Assembly: GCA_012295275.1 (NCBI GenBank)
Contig: CM022669.1
Coordinates: 2,919,640 to 2,983,639 of the forward strand
Source of the DNA: Chrysomallon squamiferum
Lineage: Eukaryota; Mollusca; Gastropoda; Neomphalida; Peltospiridae
Length of the DNA: 64,000 nt
Reading direction: 5' to 3'
The first letter of the stretch is position 1. Every line of letters begins with the position of its first letter. The notes beneath the pieces are model-generated. The model was not told the origin of the DNA and ran no database searches. It saw nothing but the letters and a program-made list of their open reading frames with translations. Shown here in pieces: positions 1 to 14,497 of this stretch. The position numbers and the translations under genes are program-made.

Positions 1-1359
1 TAGTAAGCGTTAATATTTAAACATTACATGTTGTTAAGCATTCATTCATTTACATAATCGTTTATTTATTCATTCTTACATTTACTTATTCCTTTATTTT
101 CCTTTATTTATTGTCCGTTTATATATTCCTTATCTTCGAAAAATATTATTTATTTATAATAATAAATATTTCTGGATTTACCATTTGCCAAAATTTTCTT
201 GCTGTGCTGACAAAAGAAGAAGAAAAAAAAATGAAAGAAAAACGTATGTGCCTCATACAGTCTGCCCTAGCCCTTAGCGTGTAACGTGAGTTTTACACAG
301 AGCAGAGTGTGTACATCACAGAGAACACGTGTTTGACGTCAGTTTACCGTTAGCTTAACGGTAACTCGAGCGAGAAGTCTGTATCCAGCTTCTTTGATTG
401 TTACCTGGCAGATATCACAGATAATGTCTCTCAAATAAAGATTGAGAAGCTACAGTGATTACACCTGTAAAATATACACCGTTGTTGTAGGCTAGTTTTT
501 TTGTTTTTTCCTTCTTTATTTATGAGCCATAAAATTACAGTAAACATTTTTGTAACGTTGTTGGTGGTAGCGTAATGAATAATGTAATTTGTTTTATCAT
601 AGCTAAGCATTCAGGTGTGATAATTAGAAATAGCTGTATGCTATTCCTAGAAGTTTGAATATATGCGTGTTTATATATATATCTGTTTGTGTATGTGTGT
701 GTGTGTGTGGAGATGGGTGCTTATGTTTATGTATTGAAAGTGTAAGAATATACATACATGAATTTTGTTTCAAGGAGTGCATTTTTAGTTTATTTCAGTC
801 TTTCACTGTAAAAACAAGGAGTATCAGATGAATTTCCATTTCCTTTCTTCATTTCCTTTTCTCAAAACATTATCTGAAATTTAACCTCTTTAAATTTAAA
901 AGTAAAATATTTTTAACTACAGATTCCATCTGCGACTGTCAAATGTAATCGTGAATAGTTTCCATGGTTATGGTCACAAATAATTGTTGCCCCGCGATTG
1001 AATCCAGAATAAAAAATAAAAAAATATGACAAGAGACAAGAATTTTATCAAAAAGAAAATTCTTTAGAAAAAACATGCAACAAAATAACAGAGTAAACAT
1101 AGACAAAGTTTCTAATTATACGAAAATCTGAATTTCAAACGTTACTTTTTGAAGGTATAAAATAATAATTTTGATGGAGTTGTTTTCAGTTTGCAAGATT
1201 TAATCTTGTTTGAAATGAGTTTTTAACTTAGAAATATTGCACTCAGAATCATAGCTTGAGGAAAAATAGCATCTTCAATCCACTCAGCATTTCAATAACT
1301 ATTTCATATAGAATATTTGTTTTCGAAAATAAAATAAAAATTACATTTTTTTTCTTCTA
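1..1359. other. AT-rich non-coding DNA
   Basis: No gene is seen. There is a short GT run at 691-708 and a slightly GC-richer patch at 250-430 without recognisable motifs. Confidence 0.6.
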
Positions 1360-1439
1360 GTAATGACAATAATGACGATTTGATGATGATGATAAGAATA
1401 ATAACAGTAATAACCATTGTGATAATGATGATGATGACG

Positions 1440-1491
<52 letters not shown>

Positions 1492-1640
1492 TGATGATGA
1501 CCACGTCGGTGATGAAAACAATAAAAATAAAAATAAATAATAACTATTATTAAACTATGATGATAATAATAGCAATAATAACGAAGGTAAAGATGATGAT
1601 GATGATGGTGATGATGATGATCATAATAATGACATTGTTG
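1360..1640. repeat. Compound GAT/AAT microsatellite
   Basis: (TAA)n at 1440-1489 is flanked by GAT/GATGAT stretches on both sides. Open frames across it are poly-Ile or poly-His/Tyr translations of the repeat. Confidence 0.95.
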
Positions 1641-2280
1641 ACTGTAAATACTTATTAAGTAATATTTCATATATATAAAAATTGTTTGTGTTTGTGTTAG
1701 AATTACAAAGTATTCTTTATTCCATAAATGTTTACACTTATAACGTATCAAGCAGTATAATAAGTATGAAAGACAAAATTGATAACTTCATCTGAAGTCT
1801 GAGTGAATATACAACAGTGGACAGATTAATCCAGAAGATATAAAAACTGACCCCTAGGTCATACTGACCATCATGATCTGTCCGGACTGTTGCGAATGAG
1901 TGAAGTCAATAGAGAGATACAGATCATTTATATATATAGGAAGTTTTTGGTTAATATTAAACATTTTGTAATTGTTCTGAAGTATTTATTTTTAATAATG
2001 CGTTGATGTGTTACATTCAGTCCTCGAAATGTTAATTACTTCAGTATTATACCTGGATATAAAATTTTCATTTCATTTCATTAAAATCATTTCTGGCTGT
2101 ACTCAAATACTGAGGTACTGATTCTGAAAAGATTGGAAATTTCGTTCAGTTGAGCTAAATAGAGAAGTTTAAATTTCATTTAATATAAAATATTAGAACT
2201 TCTGTTTCGAAAACTCACACATACAGACACCACAACGTACACATTGTGAATGTCTCCATACCTGTACAAATGCACGAATC

Positions 2281-2476
2281 TGTATGTATGTGTGTGTGTC
2301 CGAACGTATTGACGTATGTGTGTATGTATGTATCTATATGTATGTATGTATGGATGTATGTATGTATGTATGTATGTATGTATGTATGGATGCATGTATG
2401 TATCTATGTATGTATGTATGTATATATGTATGTATGTGTGCATGTATGTATGTATGTATGTATGTATCTATGTATG

Positions 2477-2508
<32 letters not shown>

Positions 2509-2575
2509 TGTATGTATGTATGTATGTATGTATGTATGTATGTATGTATGTATGTATGTATGTATGTATGTATGT
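2281..2575. repeat. TATG microsatellite
   Basis: About 295 bp of TATG with occasional TATC, TGTG and GGATG interruptions in the first half. The last ~100 bp are uninterrupted, indicating recent expansion. Confidence 0.97.
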
Positions 2576-3039
2576 ACTTGTTTATATAAAATATCTAACT
2601 GGCGAAATGATAGCCCTGGATATTGAGAGTATAGCTATGACAAAATTTGTACAATTTATTCATTCACATAATTATAATTCCAAGTCTAGCGGTTACAGAG
2701 TTTAGAGGTTTGTTGAAATCTTTTCTTTTTAAAGATTTATTGCAGAAGCTGGTGTGCTCAATATTCGTACTGAATACAGTAAGTAAATCGATTGCCAGAA
2801 AAAAAGAAAAGAGAAAAAAAAGGAGAAAAAAAAAGAAAAACAGAAACCCAGACCTCCACTCGAAACGCCTGTTACTTTTGTTTATCAATTAACGAATTCT
2901 AACAATAGATTTAGACAAATACCATTCATTACTAGCAACATGACCGAATCGTTTCAGACTGGAGCTAATTTGAATTTACACCGGAATTCAGGGCGGTTAC
3001 AGTAAGGGGTAACGATAACAATGAATATCTCTTCCGATA

Positions 3040-3248
<209 letters not shown>

Positions 3249-4319
3249 GAGAGAGAATGGGAAAGTAGAGAGAGAATGGGGAAGTCTAAGTCATATTCGT
3301 TCGTCCCTATTATGAAATTTTTTATCATAATTTTTTTACTATTTTTTAAAAACTATTATACATGACTACAACTTGCACACTCCTGTCTGTTTAGCTAGTC
3401 TGCATACATTTTGACTGACAAGCCATCCAACACAAGTCGTTCAATAACAGAGGTTTGCGTCTTCAATTATCGTCTTGTTTGTACTGCGTGTGGCTAGTGG
3501 CGTTGCTGTATGGAAACTGTCACAGAACGGGCGCTAGCAGCACGACTACAGACTTCCTTTCTTCATAGCCGTTCTGGTCTGCCGTGAAATTGTCTATTCA
3601 CGCCGTACGTGGTGGGGAAACGTGACTGACACTGGTGGTCACCAATCGATACAGTCTTTTGTCAAATGCGCAAAAATGGATAGCAAAGCTGAAATTCCTT
3701 TCATTTAACTTTAAAAGTCTCTCTAGTGTGTTTCCTTTTGATATCGCCATTCTGTTACAAACAGAAAGGATGCTGTAGTAAATAGCTATTGATGAATATT
3801 AGTTTTATGGGATTTTTCGACTTTATTTTCTAAAAAGAAAAACACAACACTAAAACAAAAATCTTTGCTTCATGTTCATCTCTACTGCTAATGAACCGAT
3901 GAAACTTTTTTTTTTTTCTTTTCCGGAAGGTTTTGATGTAGAAAAAAGGGATCACGGCGAGGTTAACTGCTGATTGTTCCTCGCCTGTCTGAGTTTCACT
4001 GTGACCAGCACAACAGGCTTACTCGAAACGCAGACTGTGTTACACTTCTAATGAAAAAGTTTCTTTTGAAAAAAACATGATCAATAATTCTTGCCTCCAG
4101 ATATAGAAGTTAGGATTATAATTGTATATCCAATTAACACAGAGAATCCTGGATTGTGCAAAATGTCACTCAAACTGCTTTACTTATAAATTCTTAAAAC
4201 TGTCTTTCTCTTTGTCAGTGATTCTATCTCGTGCTCACTGTATTTGTGTTGTGTGTGATTGTGCGTATGTATGTGCATGTGTGTGTGTGTGTTTGTGTTA
4301 TATGTGGTGAAAGAGTACA
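3249..4319. other. Non-coding, no gene recognised
   Basis: 3380-3680 is less AT-rich (for example near 3530-3560 and 3600-3650) but has no long frame or known motif. The rest is AT-rich. Confidence 0.5.
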
Positions 4320-4357
4320 TTTATATATATATATAATAATAATATATGGAATAATTA

Positions 4358-4421
<64 letters not shown>
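4320..4421. repeat. TA then TAA microsatellite
   Basis: A short (TA)n at 4321-4335 is followed by an uninterrupted (TAA)n of about 60 bp at 4361-4421. Confidence 0.95.
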
Positions 4422-5030
4422 GTAAATATAAATGAAAAAATACAAATAAATAAACGGCCTAATACATTTTTCTTTTGTCTCTGAAAACGTATCTGAACAG
4501 ATTCTACCGCCAAAGCAGGATAGAATGCAAACACGGGTTACTTCCCCTTCCTAACAGTGACCTCAAACTGGTTTAAAAAGTGAAATGTGTGCTCTGCTAC
4601 CCCTGGGGAGGTTCATGTCGAACATTTCTTGCTGCTAACTGTTAGGAATAGAACGTATCGTGACAAGTGCTTTCCTTGCTCGTGTATCTATATCCGCATG
4701 TGTGACATTAACATTTAACATTTATTCATATGTCAGTGTAAAGTCATTATTCTTATGAAATGTTAATGACTTTACAAAAAATTACTGACTGATATATCTG
4801 AATCATTTTACTATAAATAATAATTTGACAGTAACGAGACTAGTTTAAAAATATCTCAAAACGTTTGGTTTCTAGATGGTAATGAAAAAACGTATATACA
4901 TTAGTAGGTGTTGGAAAATAAATTCAGAACGGTTTTCCTGTTAACAACAAAATTTATTCAGATTAAACATTATATATATATATATAAATCTATATTTATC
5001 TATCTATCTATCTAATCTATATATACTTTT

Positions 5031-5096
5031 TTTTGACTTTTGAATTATTACTATAATTATATATATATATAATTATAGTAATAATTCAAGTCAAAG
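5031..5096. repeat. AT-rich hairpin palindrome
   Basis: tttgac-ttttgaattattactataattata and its reverse complement meet at a (TA)n centre. The arms of about 30 bases are perfect except for two extra T in the left arm. A TATC run lies just before it at 4990-5015. Confidence 0.85.
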
Positions 5097-6520
<1,424 letters not shown>

Positions 6521-8570
6521 TGTTTTTTTAATCTATATCTATCTGTCTTTATAAAATCGGCAATCATATTTTATGTTTTTATTAATATAATATAATGCCA
6601 CCTGGCAACCCACCAAATTATCAGTGTGGCTCTCTTATAATATTAAATAAACAGGCATGAAAACAGGAACCGTATTGGTACATATCATAACACATGTGCG
6701 CAGAGGAAAACCTTTATATTCTCTGACTTGAACTAAAAGTTATCATTGTCTGTGACAATTATTAGCTTAATATTTGTTTTTCCAGTGGGTCTCGCAGTGA
6801 CCAGCTTGGCCGAGGCAATTTTGTTAGTGTTAATTTCCCAGCAGGGGATGAGAAGTTATAATAGCTGTCGCAAACCTGGCTTAACAGGTGCACACACGTA
6901 ATACTGAAAAGATGCCGGCGCAGATCTCATGATCACAGCTGTAATTGGACTGCAGCTATTGGTATTGACTCTCTTCTTAATCACAGATTGGTAAAAGCCC
7001 GTTTCCAAGGAACGCAGATGGAAATTTGCCCTTACGAAATTACGCTCACATTGGACAAGATAAACTTTAATCTGGTGAACTCAATTAATTAAATTAGTAT
7101 TTCGCTACACTGATTTATTTCAATACTTTCGCCCGCACTATAAAGATGAGACAGATTTGCCTTTATGTCGGCCGATAAATGCGGCGTTCCAGTCGTAGCG
7201 GCTAAATAAACGATACGATAAGTCGACTTGGATCAATGTCGGTCACCTCATTGTTAAACTACTCTGCTAATAGCGTTCTCCAGCTCTTGTGAATTGTTGC
7301 TGAAGTAAATGTCGCTTCTCTTGGCTTGTGGAAAGTTTCATCCTCTCTTCACTTAGTACCTCAGAAAACACTCAGTATTCCTGAAATGCCGATCACAATG
7401 ATTTTTTCACGAAATATCTTTGGTACGTCATATCTTTATCTAGACTAGTTAAAATTAGTTGTTAGAGATTTCCAATCTGTGTTTGTTGAGTGTGTTTTTC
7501 GTTTCCTTGTCAGTTATAGTTTGCAAAGTAATAATAATAACATGAATTATGATAAACGAGTATTCATATTAAAAATATATTCAGTGGTTACTATTTAATT
7601 TAAAAAATGTCAGAACGCATTTGATATAATATATTTAAGCGGCAGATTAATTTTGAGGTACAAATCTGCATGAAAATAAGCATTAGTGCATATTATGTGT
7701 TTTGTGAGAGAGAGAGAGACAAAAAGAGAGATAAAGATGGAGAAGACAGAAAAGAAAAAGACGGACAGAAAAACAACGGAGAACAGAGAAACAAAGAAAC
7801 AGAAATATAAAACCTAGATACACAAAGAAGAAAAGACTGATAATTAGTTTACTAAGACTATAAACGTTTTTCGATAAAGTTCCAGACACGCTGAATCCAT
7901 CACACTTACTACTGATACATTTCCCGTATGGTACAAAGAGTTATGTAAGCGAAAGGAAGAACAGCTCCATTCCAAGCAGATGTGATGATAAAATAACGTC
8001 TGAATGGTCATTTCGAGAAGAGGTGCAGACATGACTGTTTTGTTTCACTTTAAGTAATTTCGCCTGCGAGGCGATACGTAATGACACCCGCGGGATGACA
8101 GAGTTTAGGAATGCAGGAGAACGTTTATATCACTTTACAAACAATTGGCAGTGTAGACGTTTCACACAATAGCTATTCCGCCATGTCACGACGCATTACA
8201 GTGATATTTCCTCACTGCTAGAACTGACTGCACACGAAAACAAATAAGTGAAGTGATGCCTGAAGACGTTCTCTGGAGAATGCGCTTCATATATAATCAT
8301 TTCCTCATTGATGTGTATTTAAACTGATGTGGTTATAATGTAATTTGTCTTTGTTTCTGTTGCTTCCTTGTTTTTATAAACTAACTGGGTTTTTGTCTAA
8401 AAAATAATCGATGATTGAGATGCTACAAATGATTATAACATGTATCCATTTCTTTTTTTACTTCTTTTACAGCGACAGCTCGTATAATTAAAAGCAAAAA
8501 CACGAAATATTATTTTCTCTCTAATTTTCGAGTTTTTATACCTGCCAGAGTCTAAGTTGTGATCTAAGGT
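6521..8570. other. Non-coding, includes a repeat-free, GC-elevated island
   Basis: 6780-7330 has balanced composition, no simple repeat and no long frame. It could be a regulatory island. The remaining part is AT-rich; a GA/AAAG-rich purine stretch lies at 7705-7800. Confidence 0.4.
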
Positions 8571-8695
8571 TGTGGTATGTGCTACCTTGTCAGCTAATCT
8601 GTATGATGTTTGCCAAGTGTATATAACGTCATATAACCGTAGACTCAGAATGAGTTCAGTTGTAAATTTTTCTTTCTTCTCTCTCTGTCTCTCTT
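8571..8695 (+). mobile_element. Degenerate mollusc SINE fragment
   Basis: ttgtggtatgtgctaccttg and, after a gap, cgtcatataaccgtagac and ttctttcttct correspond in order to the middle and 3' parts of the mollusc tRNA SINE (ggccgtggtatgtgctatcc ... cgccatataaccgtaaat ... tttctttctt, recalled). The central part is deleted. Confidence 0.6.
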
Positions 8696-11486
8696 TCTAC
8701 TTAAATATAAAAAACGACTTATATGTAGATGCCAGTGCCATAATTATCAGAATATCAATAGTTTATCTTGTCAAGCACTTTGTATCGTCTTTAATATGAG
8801 TACATACTCTACTGAGTTTGATATACAATTATCAATTTCTACAAGTTTATTAGTAATCTAAAATAAAATACACTGTTTTCACCAAGTTACAAAAAACTTG
8901 TAGTACACAATTAGAGATATACTGGCACTGCACGAAGTTATGTAACTGCTATTTTTTGTTTATCTACTAAGTAACTGGTAACCCTAGAGAGATGAGCTCG
9001 ATAGACACATAACGTTTTTCTGAACATAACAAACTGCTGTAGAGGTAATTACTGTCTTTTGTTCCAGTGAACACATTCTGCACGTCACCGCATTCTTCTC
9101 TTTACTGTGTGCAGTCTGCGGATCCGGAAATTCAGACAAGAGGGGGTTTATCAGTGGAATATAATTTTCAAGATGAAATGACTTTAACTGCTTTTGTAGT
9201 TGCTGCTGTTTTATTTTCTGTTTCTTCTAATTATCGTTTTCTATCACTTAATGACAGTGCTCAGTCGAATGTAAAAGAAATGAAACCGGATACCTCACAC
9301 CTTTTGTACCCGTGTATCTTTTAAGTTTCGTTTTCTTCAGACAAATATTAATTTCAGGGTTCTGTCTAATTATGAACCGAATGGCTACAGCTATCACGTT
9401 TATCGAATGTCTGCTATGTAATCGATTTAGCAAACAGAATACAGTCATAACTTAAGATGATAAAACTAAGAATAATTTTTACTGCAACAACAGCAATAAC
9501 CATGTATCATCAATCTTTTAATGTTCGGTTCATGGTTGAGATGCGCTTATTTTTATGCGGCCAGTTTCGTAGTCTTATTAAAGCCAAATGTTGACTCAGC
9601 CAATATCAGTCGTAGAACTCAAGTAGAAAAAGTTTTATCAGTAAATTTAAGGCAGGCTTCCATTTTCAATTCTGCAGTAAAGAGATGAGTTAGATTCTTG
9701 ATTTTTCTGTTTATAATTGAATATAAGCTAAAGTTAGAAATATGATGTTTTAGTATACATATTTTTTCGTTTTAATAAATTAATCGACGTGAGAAATTTT
9801 AAGTATTTTGTAAAGCATGTTTGGTAATCACAACTTAAAAAAGAAATTTGGAATATTTTTCTTAACAGAGCAAGAAATCGTCTTTAAAGATTTTCTGATA
9901 GATTAAAAAAAATAACATATCTCAGTTTTAATATCTTTGGTTGGAACGTGTGGGATTTATCACAATGAACTTCAAGGTTCTATTAACAAACCTAGAAAAT
10001 GTACTGACAGTAGTGAAATATTCAGCATATGCTAACAGTACTATTAGATATTTATCAGAATTATAGACCTTGTTTAAATATAAAACAGAATTCTTATAAA
10101 AAAGTAAATTTTGAATAAAGTACATAATCTAGCGTTTAATTTCTGCTTTTTCTTCAATAATTTGATTAAAAATTACGTTTATTTATTGTTGTATTCTGTC
10201 GATGATATTAATATTAACGATGCTCTTAATTTCCCTTACACACAGAAATAAAAAAGAATCACAATGCAAACGTTATTCTTCACCACTCCTTGTACTGCCC
10301 ATATTCTCTGTCCGTTTCTTCCATGGTCGTCATGAAAACATTTATAAAACTAATCAGACTGAAAGTAGAGATTCCACAGAGACTTATGGTAAAATATTTT
10401 CTTGCAATGTTTAAGGGGAAATCAAAATAACCTACCGTGATCTTTTGACTTAGAGAGTCTCTTTGAAAATAAACATTCTCTATCGTACATCTACTATAAA
10501 TAAACACTGCTATGATACATATTTACTTCAGGAGTCAGTACTACTTTAACAATGCATGGATGCGAGGTTCTCCAAGACTTTCAGAAGTAACCGACTCTGG
10601 CTTAACTCCACTGGGAGAAGATGTCTTGTAGATAAAGGTTTTCAATTTTCTTGAAATCTGTATTAACATAGAATCGAGACGGTCACTGTAGTTTTACATT
10701 CGCATCAGTCAAGATTTACGTTTCTAAGAAAATCTTTATTAAGTTAGATTGTTTATGCCGCTACCGTCTCCAGAGTTTCATGCGCATCGTTTGAGATTTA
10801 CACAGTTACAAGAAACATGCTCTGTTTTCAAACAAGATCTATATGCTAATTAATATTTAATATTACTTGCGTTTGATACTTATGTAATATTTAAATTATG
10901 TTTATTTAAACTATGTTTAAAAACAAGTTTACTTGGCTTGTTTTTAAATATTTACTTATGCTTATTACTGTAACAAATATTGTATTTGATCGCACAATTT
11001 ACATTTTACAAAACATCTGGTTTATATTTAAACAATGTCTATATTCTGATAAATATTCATGAATCGACTTACATTGTTGAAGAATCTTTGCACTAATAAC
11101 CGTAGTCTCAGAACGATGACTGCTGTGGTATTTAGAAAATATCTCGAGCAGATATAAAGTGATACAGCCAGGACGTCTAAGTAAAGAATCAACATGAATT
11201 TTATCAGGTGGCGTCAGCAGATAATAAAACTGCAACAAAATGTGTTTTTATTATTATTTTCACCGCTGTTTGTCTCGACCATATAACTATTTTCTACATA
11301 TAAAACAAGCAACAGATACAGAAATTAAGTATTATGCTCTAGCTATGTTATTAGACAAAACAAACGTTCAAGAAATTTTTCAAATAAACCTTTTTTCTTC
11401 GGTAACAAAGTATATCAATATATTTTTTAATTTACTTGATTGTAAGTAATGATATTTTCATTCAGTAACCTTTGAAATAATAACAA
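8696..11486. other. AT-rich non-coding DNA
   Basis: No exon-like sequence is recognised on either strand. An 85-codon frame at 9067-9324 has no recognisable domain and AT-rich composition. Confidence 0.5.
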
Positions 11487-11487
11487 T

Positions 11488-11530
<43 letters not shown>

Positions 11531-11918
11531 TTTTATTGATTGATTGATTATTATTTGTGTTTCGTCTTCTTCTTTCGTTTTTCATTTATTTTATAAAAAT
11601 CATTTTATTTATAATTTAAATGTATGCATGTGCATGAATGTATATATGTTTGTGTGTGTGTGTGAGTGTTTATGTATGTTTGTGCGTGTGAGTGTGTATG
11701 TATATGCATGGATATTTATACAGATTCATGACTATATATAACTACGTATATTTATAATGCTTAAATCTATATATCTATCTATCAAATCTATCTATCTATC
11801 TGTCTATCTATCTATCTATCTATCCATCCATCTGTCTATCAGTCTATCTATCTATCTATCTGCATATTTATCTATGTAATGTTTTTGTAATAAAGTACGG
11901 ATATTAGTAAATAATTCA

Positions 11919-11949
<31 letters not shown>

Positions 11950-12051
11950 CCTGTCTGTCTGTCTGTCTATCTATATGTCTGTTTGTCTGTCTGTCTATCT
12001 GTATATCTAATGTTTCTGTAATAAAGTACGAGTATTAGTAAATAATTCACA
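11487..12051. repeat. ATTT, TATC and TGTC arrays with a duplicated spacer
   Basis: (ATTT)n lies at 11487-11533, TATC/TCTG at 11768-11875, and TGTC at 11920-12004. A 40-bp spacer (taataaagtac, attagtaaataattcac) occurs after each tetranucleotide block at about 11880 and 12009, so the block plus spacer was duplicated. Confidence 0.9.
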
Positions 12052-13071
12052 GTGATAGCAAATACTACGATACTGTTACAGTAATATTTTCAGTAACTGT
12101 GCTGCAAACAGTTTATTCATTTACGTTAAACACGTTGGTCTGGTTAAGCACATTCAGCAGATGACAAATCAATTGTGAGCAGGAGGTTTTGTTTACTGAG
12201 TGTTGTCTGAACGTCTTGCACGTGTTTTTACAGATGTATTCGGGCTTCACTCGAGCACACTACGGAAGTACAGACCTATGGGTTTTGGGTGAAAAGCTGT
12301 CAGTGTTACTTTTTGCCCTCTTCTCGCTCAACCCAGAAAGATCATTTTTGACGCAGAACATTCTAGCTGGGTCTCGGATCAGTTACTTTCTTAAAAATAT
12401 TCAATTTGAGAATCTCTTGTTTTTTCTTTCAACTTGCGTGAAGTTACTTCAAGAATGTTTCAGTCTTTCCCGAAACGTAAGACCGACCAGTCAGGGGCGC
12501 ACCTATGAGTTCAGAAGGTAGGGCGTGCCGTTATCATGGGGCAGGCATACGTTCCTGTGTGTAAGAGCTTTAGCTTAAGGTAACGAACGATGTGTCGGAC
12601 AGTAAGAAGGTAGGGAGGGAGTTACAGTGCGTGCCCTCCTCTTGCTCCGTCGACGACAAAATGTTGCAGATTGTTTTCTGCTCGTATTACCATGTTGTTA
12701 GAGCACGGCTGATGGAAGTAGAATACTTGTAACTCCATTTGGTTTTATCATTTATACATCAGCATGGGAAAGTATGTTGTTAAAGAAAACACGATATTTT
12801 AAATGTTTCTTGACAGTTTTGGAAATGATAAACGTGTACTAATTAAAGTTTTTCTGTTGAAATTTTTTTTAAACATTTATATCCAATTAAAACTTAGAAA
12901 TAAAACTGTTATTTTTTTTATGTTATCTTCGTTCTGAGGCTGTACGGACAAAAATTATCATAAAAATATTGATGACGGTGCTATCTTTACTATTACTACA
13001 ACTACTGGTAAAACCATTAATAAAAATAATGATTAAAATAGCAATAGTACCGACACCAACTACTACAACAA

Positions 13072-13074
<3 letters not shown>
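12052..13074. other. Non-coding, no gene recognised
   Basis: A 110-codon plus frame covers 12189-12521. It has no recognisable domain, and its flanks show no clear splice or start context. 12490-12680 is GC-richer. Confidence 0.45.

Positions 13075-13159
<85 letters not shown>
13075..13159. repeat. CT microsatellite
   Basis: An uninterrupted (TC)n of about 85 bp. Confidence 0.97.
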
Positions 13160-13163
<4 letters not shown>

Positions 13164-13579
13164 ATATAATTATAAAAAAGAGATTTTGGTAGCTGAGGAC
13201 AAACTATCCAATTTATATTGAAAAACGGAGTAGAATGGGGATTATAAACTGCTGTGGTTTGTGGGTATCATTTAAACTATTTTACTGGTAACTGGAAGAA
13301 ATATTAAGCAGATTTCCTCAAACATACGTTATATCAGCCTTAGCTTTACTATCGTTCAGGCTTCTAGTTCAAACTAAAATTGATGAATTTAAAAACAAAA
13401 CAAGCAAGCTAACAAACAACCAGAAGAAAAACTAATCATAAAGAAAGTCAGTATATAAAAGAAAGTAAAATATTATAATAAAAAATACACCAACAGTATC
13501 AAAAAAAAAAAAATTGAAGAAAGAAGAGATTCAACAAAACATCAGAAAAAAACAGTATGCTCCCAAAAATAAATAAAAC

Positions 13580-13581
13580 AA

Positions 13582-13640
<59 letters not shown>

Positions 13641-13645
13641 ATATA
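13580..13645. repeat. AAAT microsatellite
   Basis: (AAAT)n of about 65 bp, followed by a short AAT run. Confidence 0.95.
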
Positions 13646-14374
13646 TAAAACAAGAACAACAATAATAATAATAATAGGATTATTTATCTGTGCATACATA
13701 TACAGTTACATAAATTTGAATGCAGACGAAGACAATTAGATCTAAAGATGTTATCACAGGCGTATCGTGTTCCGTTCTGCTTTTCCTTCTGGCTTAGCTA
13801 TTTATTTAGATTTATTACGCAACATAATTACATGGATTTAGTATTACAGATATTATTACACTTAGAAGAAAAAAAACCGCTGCAAATACTGAAGAGATAT
13901 GACTGAGTGTAACGCAATTATAAACCTGTGATTTATTTCCTGTGTTCCTATGATTTGTAATGGGAATGAAAGGGATTCTTTCCAGTCAGTTATTGATTAC
14001 ATGTGCACACAGCTCTCATAATAACTCCCAGTGGGCTCTCTACGAAACTTGTTAAGATATTCCCAGTACAACGGGAGTTAAATCTGATCGATGGTGGAAG
14101 CTGGAGGGTTAACCCGCGGCCAGTTCTGCGCCATGATTCACCGCAAAATTGAATGGCAAAGCAAAAAGTTATTTCGAGGACTTAAATGATTTTTGTTCGC
14201 TAATTAGGTCTGCCTCGTTGTTTTCATGGGATTTTCAGCGCTGCTTGGTTGAATTTTTAACACTGGAAATATTTTTTTAATAAGATTTATCAAACAATAT
14301 TATTTATTTTGAATTTTCACATATTTTAAGAAGATATTTTTATATAGATATCGGTTTCAGTTTATTAAATACAC
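13646..14374. other. Non-coding, no gene recognised
   Basis: 13960-14240 is GC-elevated and free of repeats. No frame or motif supports a function. Confidence 0.45.
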
Positions 14375-14497
14375 ATATATCTAGATAGCTAGAGACATAG
14401 ACAGACAGACAGATAGATAGCTAGAGACATAGACAGACAGACAGACAGACAGACAGATAGACAGACAGACAGACAGACTGATAGATAGATAGATAGA
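14375..14497. repeat. GATA/GACA microsatellite
   Basis: Alternating GATA and GACA blocks with two near-identical gatagctagagacatagaca segments. Confidence 0.95.

Noticed and set aside
1304-1751. Poly-Ile and His/Tyr-rich open frames
   Set aside because: They are translations of the AAT/GAT microsatellite, with no coding signal outside it.
12189-12521. 110-codon plus-strand frame
   Set aside because: No domain, no signal peptide, no convincing exon borders, and AT-rich codon use; kept only as a note in the gap entry.
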